Positions 54,924 through 63,295 of a stretch of DNA of 64,000 bases are shown piece after piece (position 1 is the first letter of the stretch; each line of letters begins with the position of its first letter). Below the pieces are notes generated by a model. It ran no database searches, had not been told where the DNA came from, and saw only the letters and a program-made list of their open reading frames with translations. A program made the position numbers and the translations under genes. The DNA comes from Haloferax litoreum. Lineage in GTDB: Archaea; Halobacteriota; Halobacteria; Halobacteriales; Haloferacaceae. The DNA is taken from positions 62,001 through 126,000 of the forward strand of contig NZ_WKJO01000003.1 in the NCBI RefSeq assembly GCF_009674605.1, written 5' to 3'.

Positions 54924-55988
54924 ATGTATCACGGTAAGACCGTCGGAGTCGTCGTCCCCGCCTACAACGAAGAGCGATTAGTTGGAGCAGTCATCGACAC
55001 GATTCCAGCACTAGTCGATCGGACTTACGTCGTCGACGACCATTCGAGCGACGGGACGTGGGAGGAAATCAAGACCCACGCAGCACGAGCAAACAACCGA
55101 GCAGCAAACGCATACACAGAAGACGGTGTCAAGTTAATCTCCGCAGACGGTGGCGTTTCGCCGGAAATGCGGGTCGTCCCGATTCGTCACCCGGCTAATC
55201 GCGGCCGTGGCGCTGCGGTCAAAACCGGCTATCGGCACGCGCTCGAAGACGATATCGACATCATCGTCGTGATGGACGGAGATGGCCAGATGGACCCCGA
55301 TATCCTCACACACATCATCGACCCAGTCGTCTACGGAACCGCAGATTACGCAGTCGGTGACCGATTGGCCGGGCCGTTGTACTGGCGTGGGATGCCCCCG
55401 TGGCGGTTGTTCGGAAACGGTCTCCTGTCGGGACTGACACGCATCGCCAGTGGCTACTGGCACATCCGCGACCCACAGAACGGGTACACGGCAATCTCGG
55501 CAGAGACCCTCGAAGACCTCGACTTCGACCGTCTGTACGACCAGTACGGGTTCCTGAACGACCTCCTCGTGAAGTTGAACGTCGCGGGGAAACGAGTCGC
55601 GACAGTGCCGATGTACGCCCGGTACGGTGACGAAGAAAGCGGCATCAGGTACTCGAGTTTCGTCCCGGGCCTCTCGTACCTCCTCCTGAAGAACTTCTTG
55701 TGGCGCCTGCGCGCCAAGTACCTCTCGGGACGTGCCCACCCCGCAGCGATCCTCTACATTCTCGGCGCTGTGAGCGTCTTTCTCAGTGTATTCCGTCCCG
55801 ACCGGAAACAGACCTCACAGGCGCCGTACGGTCCGATATCGAAAATTGCCGTCGGTGTCGCTTCGCTCGTCGGTGCGATGCTCCTTGACAAGCGTTCGAA
55901 CGAACACTTGCGGATAGAACTCGACGTCCCCGACTCATTCAAAACTGAACGGGACAACGCAGAAGCAGACGCACAGGAACAGGGTTAG
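54924..55988 (+). CDS. GT2 glycosyltransferase (dolichol-phosphate-mannose-synthase-like)
   Basis: 354 residues. VGVVVPAYNEERLVGAVIDT, VVMDGDGQMDPD with the full DxD and RDPQNGYTAIS; a basic ESGIRYSSFVPGL segment and a pair of C-terminal helices (AAILYILGAVSVFLSV and GVASLVGAMLL). Clearly paralogous to the gene at 49281. Followed, after 74 bp with its own promoter-like box, by a DUF1616 gene, so the module order is GT2-DUF1616 here and DUF1616-GT2 there. Confidence 0.92.
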   Translation: MYHGKTVGVVVPAYNEERLVGAVIDTIPALVDRTYVVDDHSSDGTWEEIKTHAARANNRAANAYTEDGVKLISADGGVSPEMRVVPIRHPANRGRGAAVKTGYRHALEDDIDIIVVMDGDGQMDPDILTHIIDPVVYGTADYAVGDRLAGPLYWRGMPPWRLFGNGLLSGLTRIASGYWHIRDPQNGYTAISAETLEDLDFDRLYDQYGFLNDLLVKLNVAGKRVATVPMYARYGDEESGIRYSSFVPGLSYLLLKNFLWRLRAKYLSGRAHPAAILYILGAVSVFLSVFRPDRKQTSQAPYGPISKIAVGVASLVGAMLLDKRSNEHLRIELDVPDSFKTERDNAEADAQEQG

Positions 55989-56026
55989 TACGTATGTACC
56001 GCTCGAAAGCTGTGAGTGAGGAGCTC

Positions 56027-56035
56027 AATAACAAC
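56027..56035 (+). promoter_or_regulatory. AATAACAAC promoter-like box of the second DUF1616 gene
   Basis: Ends 27 nt before the ATG at 56063. Confidence 0.5.
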
Positions 56036-56062
56036 ACCCCTAGCCAACACATGTAGCTACTG

Positions 56063-57070
56063 ATGGGTTCCACTTCACACAATAAAAGTCTGTTAAACCG
56101 TACTCTCGGGGAACTTTCACTCGACGTCCCCATCGTGATGACAGTTGTCATTATGAGTTACGTGTTTGCGTACTTACAACCCGGCACCCTCGTCCGGACA
56201 ATGGTTGGCGTTCCGATTCTCCTGTTCCTCCCGGGGTACTCGCTACTGCTCGCACTGTACCCAGGAAAAGAGGAAAAACATGAGAGAACCAGTCCCGACT
56301 TCCGACCTACCAGGAGGGGGTCTGGCGTCAGCGTCCTTGAACGTCTCGCACTCGCGTTCGGTATGAGCATCGCACTTCTCCCAATTGCGGGGCTTGTCCT
56401 CCTTTGGAGTGGGTTCGAGTTGAACCTCACAACTGTTCTCAGTTCCCTTTCAGCGATTATCGTCGTCGGAATCGCGGTTGGAGAGTTTAGGCGACTTCGA
56501 CTAGATCCAAACGACAGATTCCACATCCCGCTTCGGTACTGGTACAATGAGGTCACCGAGTCGTTCAATCGCCCCTCGAAATTCGACTCGGTATTGAACG
56601 TCGCCCTTGCAATCGCGGTCGTCTTTGCAGTCGCGAGTGTGGGGTACACGGTCTTCACCCCGAGCGGGGGCGAAGCGTACTCAAGCATCACTCTGCTCAC
56701 ACAGGACGCGTCCGGCGAGTACGTTGCGTCCGGGTATCCCTCCTCGCTGTCGACAGACGAGTCGACAGAACTCTACGTGAGTGTCAGCAACTACGAGGGA
56801 GAAGAGACCACATACACCTTGGTCGCAGAGTTACAGCGCCTCAATTTAGATGGAGAGATGGCTGTTGTTGAGCGCCAACAGCTCGGTCAGCGCTCCGAGA
56901 CCATCGGTGACGGTGAGACCTGGCAAACGCGGCATTCGTTCACACCACAACTAACCGGTGAGAACTTCCGTCTCACGTACTTCCTGTACAAAGGAGACGC
57001 ACCAGAAGACCCGAGTGTCGAGACAGCATACCGTTCGACCTACATCTGGCTTTCCGTCTCAGACGCCTGA
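56063..57070 (+). CDS. DUF1616 family membrane protein
   Basis: 335 residues with the same layout as the copy at 48268: helices near 22-60 (GVPILLFLPGYSLLLALYPG), 95-140 and 185-205, then an exterior beta domain (ELYVSVSNYEGEETTYTLVAELQRL). Sequence similarity with the other copy is clearest in the exterior domain (LTGENFRLTYFLYKGDAPEDP versus ITGENLELVYLLYVDEPP). AT content of the first third is higher than in the neighbours. Function unknown. Confidence 0.82.
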   Translation: MGSTSHNKSLLNRTLGELSLDVPIVMTVVIMSYVFAYLQPGTLVRTMVGVPILLFLPGYSLLLALYPGKEEKHERTSPDFRPTRRGSGVSVLERLALAFGMSIALLPIAGLVLLWSGFELNLTTVLSSLSAIIVVGIAVGEFRRLRLDPNDRFHIPLRYWYNEVTESFNRPSKFDSVLNVALAIAVVFAVASVGYTVFTPSGGEAYSSITLLTQDASGEYVASGYPSSLSTDESTELYVSVSNYEGEETTYTLVAELQRLNLDGEMAVVERQQLGQRSETIGDGETWQTRHSFTPQLTGENFRLTYFLYKGDAPEDPSVETAYRSTYIWLSVSDA

Positions 57071-57124
57071 TATTTACCCCACGCTAAAGCGCGAGGATTC
57101 CCGATTGAGTTGAGATATTGTGGT
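57071..57124 (-). mobile_element. Right-end remnant of an IS200/IS605-family element
   Basis: Directly after the tnpB stop (minus strand) lies a sequence with the hairpin-like CCTCGCGCTTTAGCGTGGGG, as found at the right ends of haloarchaeal IS200/IS605 elements, where the TnpB guide-RNA scaffold is encoded. The left end and tnpA are absent. Confidence 0.55.
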
Positions 57125-57450
57125 TTACGACGTTACTTGTTCTTGAGGTGCGAACGCACCGGTTCCCTTGTCAAACGAGAACGATGATGGGTGGGCCAAC
57201 CAGCCGTTACTCCTATCCTCGAAAGGATTCGGAGATACTTTCTGCCGAAGGTTCTCAGCACCGTTCGCCACCGCTCCACACTCATCACACACATACAGCC
57301 CGCGTTCAACACGGTTCGCGTCACGCTTGCGCCACAACACGAACACGACTTCGACGTATCACGCTCGGACACCTGCTTGACCGTGATACCTTCCATCTCC
57401 GGTTTGTACTCAAGCAGCAAGGTGAACGGTCGAACACCCATCGATCAGTA
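57125..57450 (-). pseudogene. tnpB: TnpB (IS605 OrfB) C-terminal fragment, frameshifted
   Basis: Only the last third is left. Two minus-strand frames must be joined: LLEYKPEMEGITVKQVSERDTSKSCSCCG in one, then VERGLYVCDECGAVANGAEN and NGWLAHPSSFSFDKGTGAFAP in the other, with a frameshift near 57320. These are the zinc-ribbon and RuvC-III parts of TnpB. The usual ADVNGAEN is shortened to ANGAEN, removing the catalytic aspartate, and the N-terminal two thirds are missing. It cannot be active. Confidence 0.8.
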
Positions 57451-57535
57451 GACGGGAGCCAGTCCGACTTCGCCCAAGGCGCCTAGAACAACCATTTCGG
57501 ACACTGTGGTCAATTTCGGTGGCCGATACGACGAC
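57451..57535 (+). pseudogene. Decayed C-terminal fragment of a small RHH-like (DUF7120-like) gene
   Basis: The nucleotides align well with the last about 95 bp of the gene at 30221: both contain the QSDF codons, the AGAACAACC run and the final ACGACGACGT block. A CAG has become TAG and at least one base is inserted. Only the C-terminal third is present; it abuts the tnpB fragment. Confidence 0.6.
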
Positions 57536-57948
57536 GTCCCCCGAGATGCACGCCATGGCCATACCGTTCGGATAGCACACAACTATCCGGTGGATTTGAT
57601 CCGCTGGACGCGAGTCTCCGAACTCAATCAGCCAAGGGAACCCACCGAGGGACCTGCTCCGGGCATTAGGGGTTCTGGGTACTTCAAAGCCTTCACGCCT
57701 CGAAAGCTGACTCACCCAGATGCTACCATCGCCGCCTTTCGCCTCCAGAGAATTGCAGGATAGACGAGCAGCAAGACAGCGTGGTATACGTCTCTTATCA
57801 GCCAACCACCCAACTCGTGTGACCACCCTCTAGCAGTGATTTGTCAGTCCGTCGATTAGCGGCCTGTCGTGCAATCGGATATGTAGCAGTTAACAAAGTA
57901 TTTGTCACCGGATAGTTCACTCGATGAAGAATCACAGGAGTCGAACAG
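57536..57948. other. Intergenic stretch of unknown origin
   Basis: Coding-like composition to about 57770 but interrupted frames; I recognise nothing. Then AT-rich with a TAACAA box (GTTAACAAAG, 57889-57898) before the oxidoreductase gene. Confidence 0.5.
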
Positions 57949-59076
57949 ATGGAAGAACGTTTGAAATGGAGGATTACTAACGTGTCAAAAGTAGGTAAGA
58001 ACCGCCGACAGCGCCCACTTTCGGTGGGCATCCTCGGTATCGGGAACATTGGGATGGTTCACCTTCAGTCTGCGCTCGCAATGAGCGACGTCGAGGTCAG
58101 TGCCGTTGCTGATGCAGTCCCCGAGAATAGGGAACTGGCCCATCAGTGGGGAGTACCCACCAGTTACGATGACTACGGTGAGTTGCTGGAATCGGAGTCG
58201 CTCGACGCCGTCATCGTTGCCCTCCCGCCGTCTCTCCACCGCGATGCCGTCGAACAGGCCGCAGCGAACGGTTGCGACGTCTTCGTCGAAAAACCATTCG
58301 CACGCTCAGTCTCGGAAGCAGACGCCATGATCGCCGCCGCTGAGGCTGGGAATATCACACTGGGCGTCGACCACACCATCCGCTACATGCCGGACGTAAA
58401 GCAACTAAAAGACAGGTACGACAGCGGGAGGATCGGACACGTCCCATACGCTACGATTTCACGGGTCAACAGCGGTCCGTTCGACCGAGTACCAGTAGAA
58501 AATTCCCCGCCGTCGTGGCCACTCAACCCCGAAATCGCCGGGGGAGGCGTTCTGCTCGAACTTGGCGTCCACCTCTTCGACGTCCTCGAGTGGTTCTTCG
58601 GTGATTTGGAAGTCATAACGGCAGATATCGGGTCACAACTGTCAATTCCAGTCGAAGATGCCGCGACCGTTCTCCTTCGCTCTCAAGAGACAGGGACAGT
58701 CGTGACCATGCACTGTGGGTCGTATCAATGGGAAGAACTCCCGGAAATCAACATGTCGTTCCGACTCGATGGCGTCGCTGGCGTCCTCGATAACCGGGAC
58801 TATGTTCCGAAGAACTTCTACGCGAATGCCGCGCGTTCAGCCACAGAAAACGTGTTCAAACGACTCCGTGGTGAACATCCGAACCACTACGGTCCAACGT
58901 ACTATCTTCAGGCACACTACGAAGCGCTCGATGATTTCTTCGGCGCAATCCGTGCCGGTGAAAAACCGCCAGTCGATGGTGAGGTTGGTCGGCGTACCAT
59001 CGAGTTAGCAGAGTCAGCGTACGAGGCGGCGAGCGCGGCGAGTACCGAACAGCCACTCTGGAGGGTTCGGCAGTGA
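57949..59076 (+). CDS. Gfo/Idh/MocA family NAD(P)-dependent oxidoreductase
   Basis: 375 residues. Rossmann loop GILGIGNIGMVHLQSAL (about 27-43) and the conserved EKPFARSVSEAD motif, then a C-terminal domain with GGGVLLELGVHLFDVLEWFFGD supplying the catalytic-region histidine. The first 20 residues are basic and may not be translated; a later start is possible. Such enzymes oxidise or reduce sugars and their nucleotide forms. First gene of a tight three-gene operon: its stop overlaps the next GTG. Confidence 0.9.
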   Translation: MEERLKWRITNVSKVGKNRRQRPLSVGILGIGNIGMVHLQSALAMSDVEVSAVADAVPENRELAHQWGVPTSYDDYGELLESESLDAVIVALPPSLHRDAVEQAAANGCDVFVEKPFARSVSEADAMIAAAEAGNITLGVDHTIRYMPDVKQLKDRYDSGRIGHVPYATISRVNSGPFDRVPVENSPPSWPLNPEIAGGGVLLELGVHLFDVLEWFFGDLEVITADIGSQLSIPVEDAATVLLRSQETGTVVTMHCGSYQWEELPEINMSFRLDGVAGVLDNRDYVPKNFYANAARSATENVFKRLRGEHPNHYGPTYYLQAHYEALDDFFGAIRAGEKPPVDGEVGRRTIELAESAYEAASAASTEQPLWRVRQ

Positions 59077-59975
59077 CGGATCGACGCCCCATCAGGGGTA
59101 CCCGACCACCGTCCCTCAGCCACGACGATGTCCGCGAGACGGTTCGAGACCGAATCACGACTTACCGCGCTCAGCTCTCCGGGAGAGAGTCAATCATGGT
59201 TCTCCCCGACTCACACTATCCGCACCACCCGACAACCGGCATGGTGACACACCCGGCAGTGGTCGCAGGAGTGGTCGACGGACTCCGTGAGATTGGCATC
59301 GAATCCATCACAATCGCCATCGCGAGTGGGCGGCACGCGACTGGAACGCAGTGTGCCAACTACCTTGGATACGAATCCCTGGCCGAGGAGTTGGACGTTG
59401 AGACGCTAGTACTCGACGAGGCAGAGCAGGTCGATATCACGGCGACAGTCAACGGACAGCGTGTCCCGGGGTTGATGCCGAAAGCACTGCGGGACCATCC
59501 AATTGTGAACGTACCGACCGCACGATACGGGTTGAAGACGCCGTTTGCTGCAGCGGTGGCGAACCTCGCGAGGCCATGTTCGGTCGCAGAAAGACCCGCC
59601 ATCGAACTCGCTGTCGCGGCGAAAGCAACCGACGTTCCAGTGACAGTCGTCGACGCCATATACACGTACACCGGAGTTCCAAACGCGACGGGTCTGCTAC
59701 TAGACGGAGAGGGCGTCGTTGACGTCGATATCGCAGTAGCCACGTTATTCGGCGTCAATCCAGAAAGCGAAGAGTATCTCCGGATTCTGAGTCAAGGGGC
59801 ACCGGCCGAGTGTCTGGTCGAAGGAGTCTCCCTCGCGGACGTCAGAGCGGAACTTCCGTTTAGACCGAGGCCAAAGTCGGACAAACCGCACCACCTCGTG
59901 ACAGAGGCGTACAAGTTGTACACGCGTGTGAGCGGCGACGCGTTCCCCCCACAGCTGCTCGGGAATCAGACCTAA
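59073..59975 (+). CDS. DUF362-family protein
   Basis: GTG start overlapping the previous stop (GTGA), 300 residues. AIASGRHATGTQCANYLGYE, IVNVPTARYGLKTPFAAAVANL and TVVDAIYTYTGVPNATGLLLDG...VDVDIAVATLFG correspond to the conserved DUF362 core. No ferredoxin-type cysteine clusters, which many DUF362 proteins carry. No membrane segment. Activity unknown. Its position between two sugar-type dehydrogenases suggests a step in an unusual sugar pathway. Confidence 0.75.
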   Translation: MTDRRPIRGTRPPSLSHDDVRETVRDRITTYRAQLSGRESIMVLPDSHYPHHPTTGMVTHPAVVAGVVDGLREIGIESITIAIASGRHATGTQCANYLGYESLAEELDVETLVLDEAEQVDITATVNGQRVPGLMPKALRDHPIVNVPTARYGLKTPFAAAVANLARPCSVAERPAIELAVAAKATDVPVTVVDAIYTYTGVPNATGLLLDGEGVVDVDIAVATLFGVNPESEEYLRILSQGAPAECLVEGVSLADVRAELPFRPRPKSDKPHHLVTEAYKLYTRVSGDAFPPQLLGNQT

Positions 59976-59976
59976 A

Positions 59977-61044
59977 ATGAAAGATAATAACCAATACATC
60001 GAGGGGAAAACAGCGTTCGTTACGGGGGCGACAGGCTTCCTTGGCCAGCACCTCTGTACGATGTTATGCGAGCGAAACTGGACAGTTCACGCGCTCAGGC
60101 GCCAAAATTCTGACCTCGGTCGCCTCGAGACGCTCGATATCAGCTGGCACACCGGTGACGTCCTCGACGATTCGTCAGTTCGAGCGGCTATCTCCGATTC
60201 AGACCCTGACGTGGTGTTTCACCTCGCCGGTATCGGCCTCGCCTCTGCCGACCCAGAGACGGTCCACGAGGTGAACGTGGAAGGTACTCGAACGGTACTG
60301 AACGCCAGCCTCGACGCCGACGTCGACCGCGTCGTCTTCACGAGTACCGCCGGAAACCGACGCGCCCGAGGAGTCGCTGTCGAGCGTGACCTCGCGCCGG
60401 CGGTCGGTGCGTACCAGCAGTCGAAGACTGAAGCCGAACGCATTGTACACCAGTACGTCGATCGAGGCCTCGATGTCGTAACGGTTCACCCCACGTCTGT
60501 GTTCGGGCCCGGCGACACGACGTTCACCGCCCGTCTCATCAAACTCGCCACCGATCCGAAGTTGGTTGCGTACCTTCCGGGTGGTGCGAGCATCGTCAGC
60601 GTCGACGACTGCGTGAACGGAATTTGTCTCGCTGCAGAGCGGGGAAAGGCCGGCGAACACTACATACTCGGCGGGCAGAACCTCACGTATCGCGAGGTAG
60701 TGGCAATCATCGCCGAGGAAGCAAACGGCTACCGCCCCGTAGTTCCCCTCCCTCGTCCGGTCGTCCTCGCGATGGGTGTGGTCAGCAAAGGTATCGGAGA
60801 ACTGCTCGGGATGCGTGTGTTCCCGTTCAGTCCAGAGATGGCGCGTCTCGCGACGAGTGAACTGTTCTACAGTTCGGCGAAAGCACAGACAGAACTAGGG
60901 TACACGTATCGTGGACTCCGAGAACATGTCGGAACTTCGATTTCCTGGTACGAACGAACCGGCACACCGGACGAAGACGTTATCCATGCCGATAGCACAG
61001 TGGGTGCAGAGCGTCGTGAAAAACAAACACAGAGGCTGCAGTAA
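59977..61044 (+). CDS. Extended SDR NAD(P)-dependent sugar epimerase/reductase
   Basis: 355 residues, starting one base after the DUF362 stop. VTGATGFLGQHLC is the nucleotide loop; the active-site part is FTSTAGN and AYQQSKTEAERIV (Y-x3-K); HPTSVFGPGD follows. It resembles dihydroflavonol-reductase-like and HpnA-like SDRs more than GalE. Completes the coupled operon with the Gfo/Idh/MocA and DUF362 genes. Probably reduces or epimerises a sugar intermediate. Confidence 0.87.
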   Translation: MKDNNQYIEGKTAFVTGATGFLGQHLCTMLCERNWTVHALRRQNSDLGRLETLDISWHTGDVLDDSSVRAAISDSDPDVVFHLAGIGLASADPETVHEVNVEGTRTVLNASLDADVDRVVFTSTAGNRRARGVAVERDLAPAVGAYQQSKTEAERIVHQYVDRGLDVVTVHPTSVFGPGDTTFTARLIKLATDPKLVAYLPGGASIVSVDDCVNGICLAAERGKAGEHYILGGQNLTYREVVAIIAEEANGYRPVVPLPRPVVLAMGVVSKGIGELLGMRVFPFSPEMARLATSELFYSSAKAQTELGYTYRGLREHVGTSISWYERTGTPDEDVIHADSTVGAERREKQTQRLQ

Positions 61045-61140
61045 GTCTCGTAATCGCCTTCTCGGTTTCTGTTCAGTCAATCTCCCTGGCATCGAGGGAG
61101 CCACCCAAACCGAGATGCGTAGGAACCGATGATACTTTCC

Positions 61141-62592
61141 TCAGAGTGCGTCCCTAAACGCACACCCCTCCGTGTATGACACGTTTTGAAGTGAAAGACT
61201 CCCTCCCCGTGTTCGCGTCGGAGTACCGCTCACGTTGATAGTAGAGTTGGCTATCGAGCACTCTTCGGCCCCCTCGACGAGGACACCGTCGACGTTTCCA
61301 TTCGGAAGGTAAATGCAGCTGTCGACGATTTTCGACCCGTTACGATTTTCGCCGATGACAACTGCTGAGCCGAATGGTTGTTCGGAGCACTGGCCTGTGA
61401 TAGTGACGTTCTCGAGGGTCATCCCCCACGGCGTGTCAGTTTCGCTTGTGTCGACGGAGTCGGCATGAATCGTCTGAATCGACGTATCGTTCTGGATGCG
61501 ACAGTTGCGGAGCGTGAAGCTACCGTGGCCACCCCACGAGGGGGGTGACGTCGAGATGACGCCACGCCCCGCAGGACTCGACTTGTAGATGAAGTCACAG
61601 TCCTCGATGAGTAGTCCAGAGTATCCGTTGCCCGTCGAGTCGACCAGGAGACCCGAGGGACTGTGAAGTCTATCACCCGGTTGGGCGTGTTCGTTGAGGT
61701 TGTCGGCGTCGACGACCATCGTCGCACCCTTAATCCACGACTGCTTCGACGGGTGGTCACCGCCGGAGATTCGCATGTTGGTGTTGTCGTTGTTTTTGAA
61801 CAACCCGCCCTCGACGCGGAGCACACCCCGCGTGTGCGTCGCGCGGAACGACGACGACCCACGCTGTTCGATGTGACAGTCGATCATCTTGACCTCGCCG
61901 ATGGAACGTCCTGTGATGCGGATACCCGCGACACCGTCGGGGTACCCCGGTATTACTGCACCTTCACGCATGTACACGCGGCGAGCAATGTTGACGCCGT
62001 CGACTGAGGTACAATCGAACAACAACAGTTGGTCGCGCGCATTATCATCAGAGGGGGTTCGGCCGAGCCACTCGACGTCCTCGATGAGTGCCCCATCGTC
62101 GTTCGCGAGCCAAATGTCGGCACTCGTGGTGTCGTCGTCGGTCTGCTGGATGGAGAAGTTCTTCAGGACGTGGTGGTCCCCACTCGTGATTCGAAGCATC
62201 CGGAACTCCTCTCCGGGCCCATTGGGCGGGAAGACAAACTGCACATCCTTGTGAGAGTCGCCGAGCCCCACCAATTGGAAGTTCGAGACGCCACGGTCCC
62301 AATCGTGTTTGCGGGTGATGAGGTACTCACCTGGCGGAAACTGGACAATCGTGTCGTCCCCGTAGACGTCGTCCAATAGATCGTCGATGGGGTCTTGCCC
62401 GGTTGGGTCCATTCCGATGTCCTCGACCGCATCGTACACCGTTTCCCGCGGTTTTGGTTCGGGAGTTGTCGTCGTTTCTTGGGGTGTCGAGAGTGTCGAC
62501 GTCTCTTCTTCCCTCGGTTGTCCACAGCCCGCGAGGGAGGCACCAACACCAACCGAACCAAGTGTTTTGAGGTAGGTTCGTCGATTCACCAC
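61141..62592 (-). CDS. Tat lipoprotein with right-handed beta-helix
   Basis: Tandem GTG codons (62590-62592 and 62587-62589) allow either start; 483 residues. Twin arginines (NRRTYLKTLGS) and lipobox GASLAGC, a Thr/Pro linker, an entry segment DAVEDIGMDPTGQDPIDDLLDD, then parallel beta-helix rungs (LRVEGGLFKNNDNTNMRISGG, GLLIEDCDFIY). Rung order and wording match the protein at 51436, so the two are paralogues. Lipid-anchored and extracellular; glycan-active or glycan-binding by inference. Confidence 0.82.
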   Translation of the reverse strand: MVNRRTYLKTLGSVGVGASLAGCGQPREEETSTLSTPQETTTTPEPKPRETVYDAVEDIGMDPTGQDPIDDLLDDVYGDDTIVQFPPGEYLITRKHDWDRGVSNFQLVGLGDSHKDVQFVFPPNGPGEEFRMLRITSGDHHVLKNFSIQQTDDDTTSADIWLANDDGALIEDVEWLGRTPSDDNARDQLLLFDCTSVDGVNIARRVYMREGAVIPGYPDGVAGIRITGRSIGEVKMIDCHIEQRGSSSFRATHTRGVLRVEGGLFKNNDNTNMRISGGDHPSKQSWIKGATMVVDADNLNEHAQPGDRLHSPSGLLVDSTGNGYSGLLIEDCDFIYKSSPAGRGVISTSPPSWGGHGSFTLRNCRIQNDTSIQTIHADSVDTSETDTPWGMTLENVTITGQCSEQPFGSAVVIGENRNGSKIVDSCIYLPNGNVDGVLVEGAEECSIANSTINVSGTPTRTRGGSLSLQNVSYTEGCAFRDAL

Positions 62593-63295
62593 TCGGTACC
62601 TCGTTTGGTGTGGGCCGAGGATATCGTTTGCCCCTGAATGCGTCGTCGTTCGCGTGAGCAGAACACGTCGCCGTGAGTTCGACTCCGGAACTCACGGGCA
62701 CACCGGTCGTCACTACCGCCGGCGTTCACGGCGAGGAGACGACGGCATCGGAGGGGCGATAGACAAGGCCGCATAGACATTTACTCGTGAGATTGTACTC
62801 GCGTGGAGTTTAGTAAGTGGTGTGTAACCGTGGAAAGAGCGTTGTAACATCGTGTACAAACGTACAGGGGCCACCCGAGTCACCGGATGGGAAGCCAGTA
62901 TGAACCACCACGAGGGACGTTCCCGCGACTATCTTCTCGTGAGTACCGAGAACTCGTACTGGGCACGCAGTCGATGAAACGTGGAGTGAAATCAAACACA
63001 TCGCACGGGGACGAGAGCAATCTGTCGCCGCTCGAATCCCACAGAAGGGCGGTCTACGTGTCGGTCGCTCTCGTTGTTGTAGAATGAGTTCAGATTGATA
63101 CGTCTTGAGTAGTCTATGCTGCCGTCGGTACGTAAGACGTGCTCGACACCAAACTGCCGAAAACCCGTCGAGCAAAGGAGAATCAGCCAGCACAGGTGTG
63201 CGACACCCCCGCTCAACGTGGTGAATTCAAGAATGGTGCTACGAGACTACTTGACGACCGGAGTCGTCACAGTAGCGGTCGAACGGGAATCGATG
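62593..63295. other. 703-bp gap without a supported gene
   Basis: Contains a 10-bp perfect stem (62671-62697) near the beta-helix promoter. Short open frames exist between 62800 and 63290 on both strands, but none has recognisable features or consistent codon bias; an eroded mobile element is possible. Confidence 0.5.
62671..62697. promoter_or_regulatory. 10-bp hairpin upstream of the beta-helix lipoprotein
   Basis: CCGTGAGTTC-gactccg-GAACTCACGG, about 80 bp before the start at 62592. Leader hairpin or operator. Confidence 0.4.

Noticed and set aside
57410-57826. 138-codon minus-strand frame upstream of the tnpB fragment
   Set aside because: Crosses the decayed RHH-like fragment and matches no TnpB sequence; no other family recognised.
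62810-63193. Minus-strand frame of 127 codons, possibly a transposase relic
   Set aside because: I could not identify a catalytic motif or terminal repeats; composition is not convincing.
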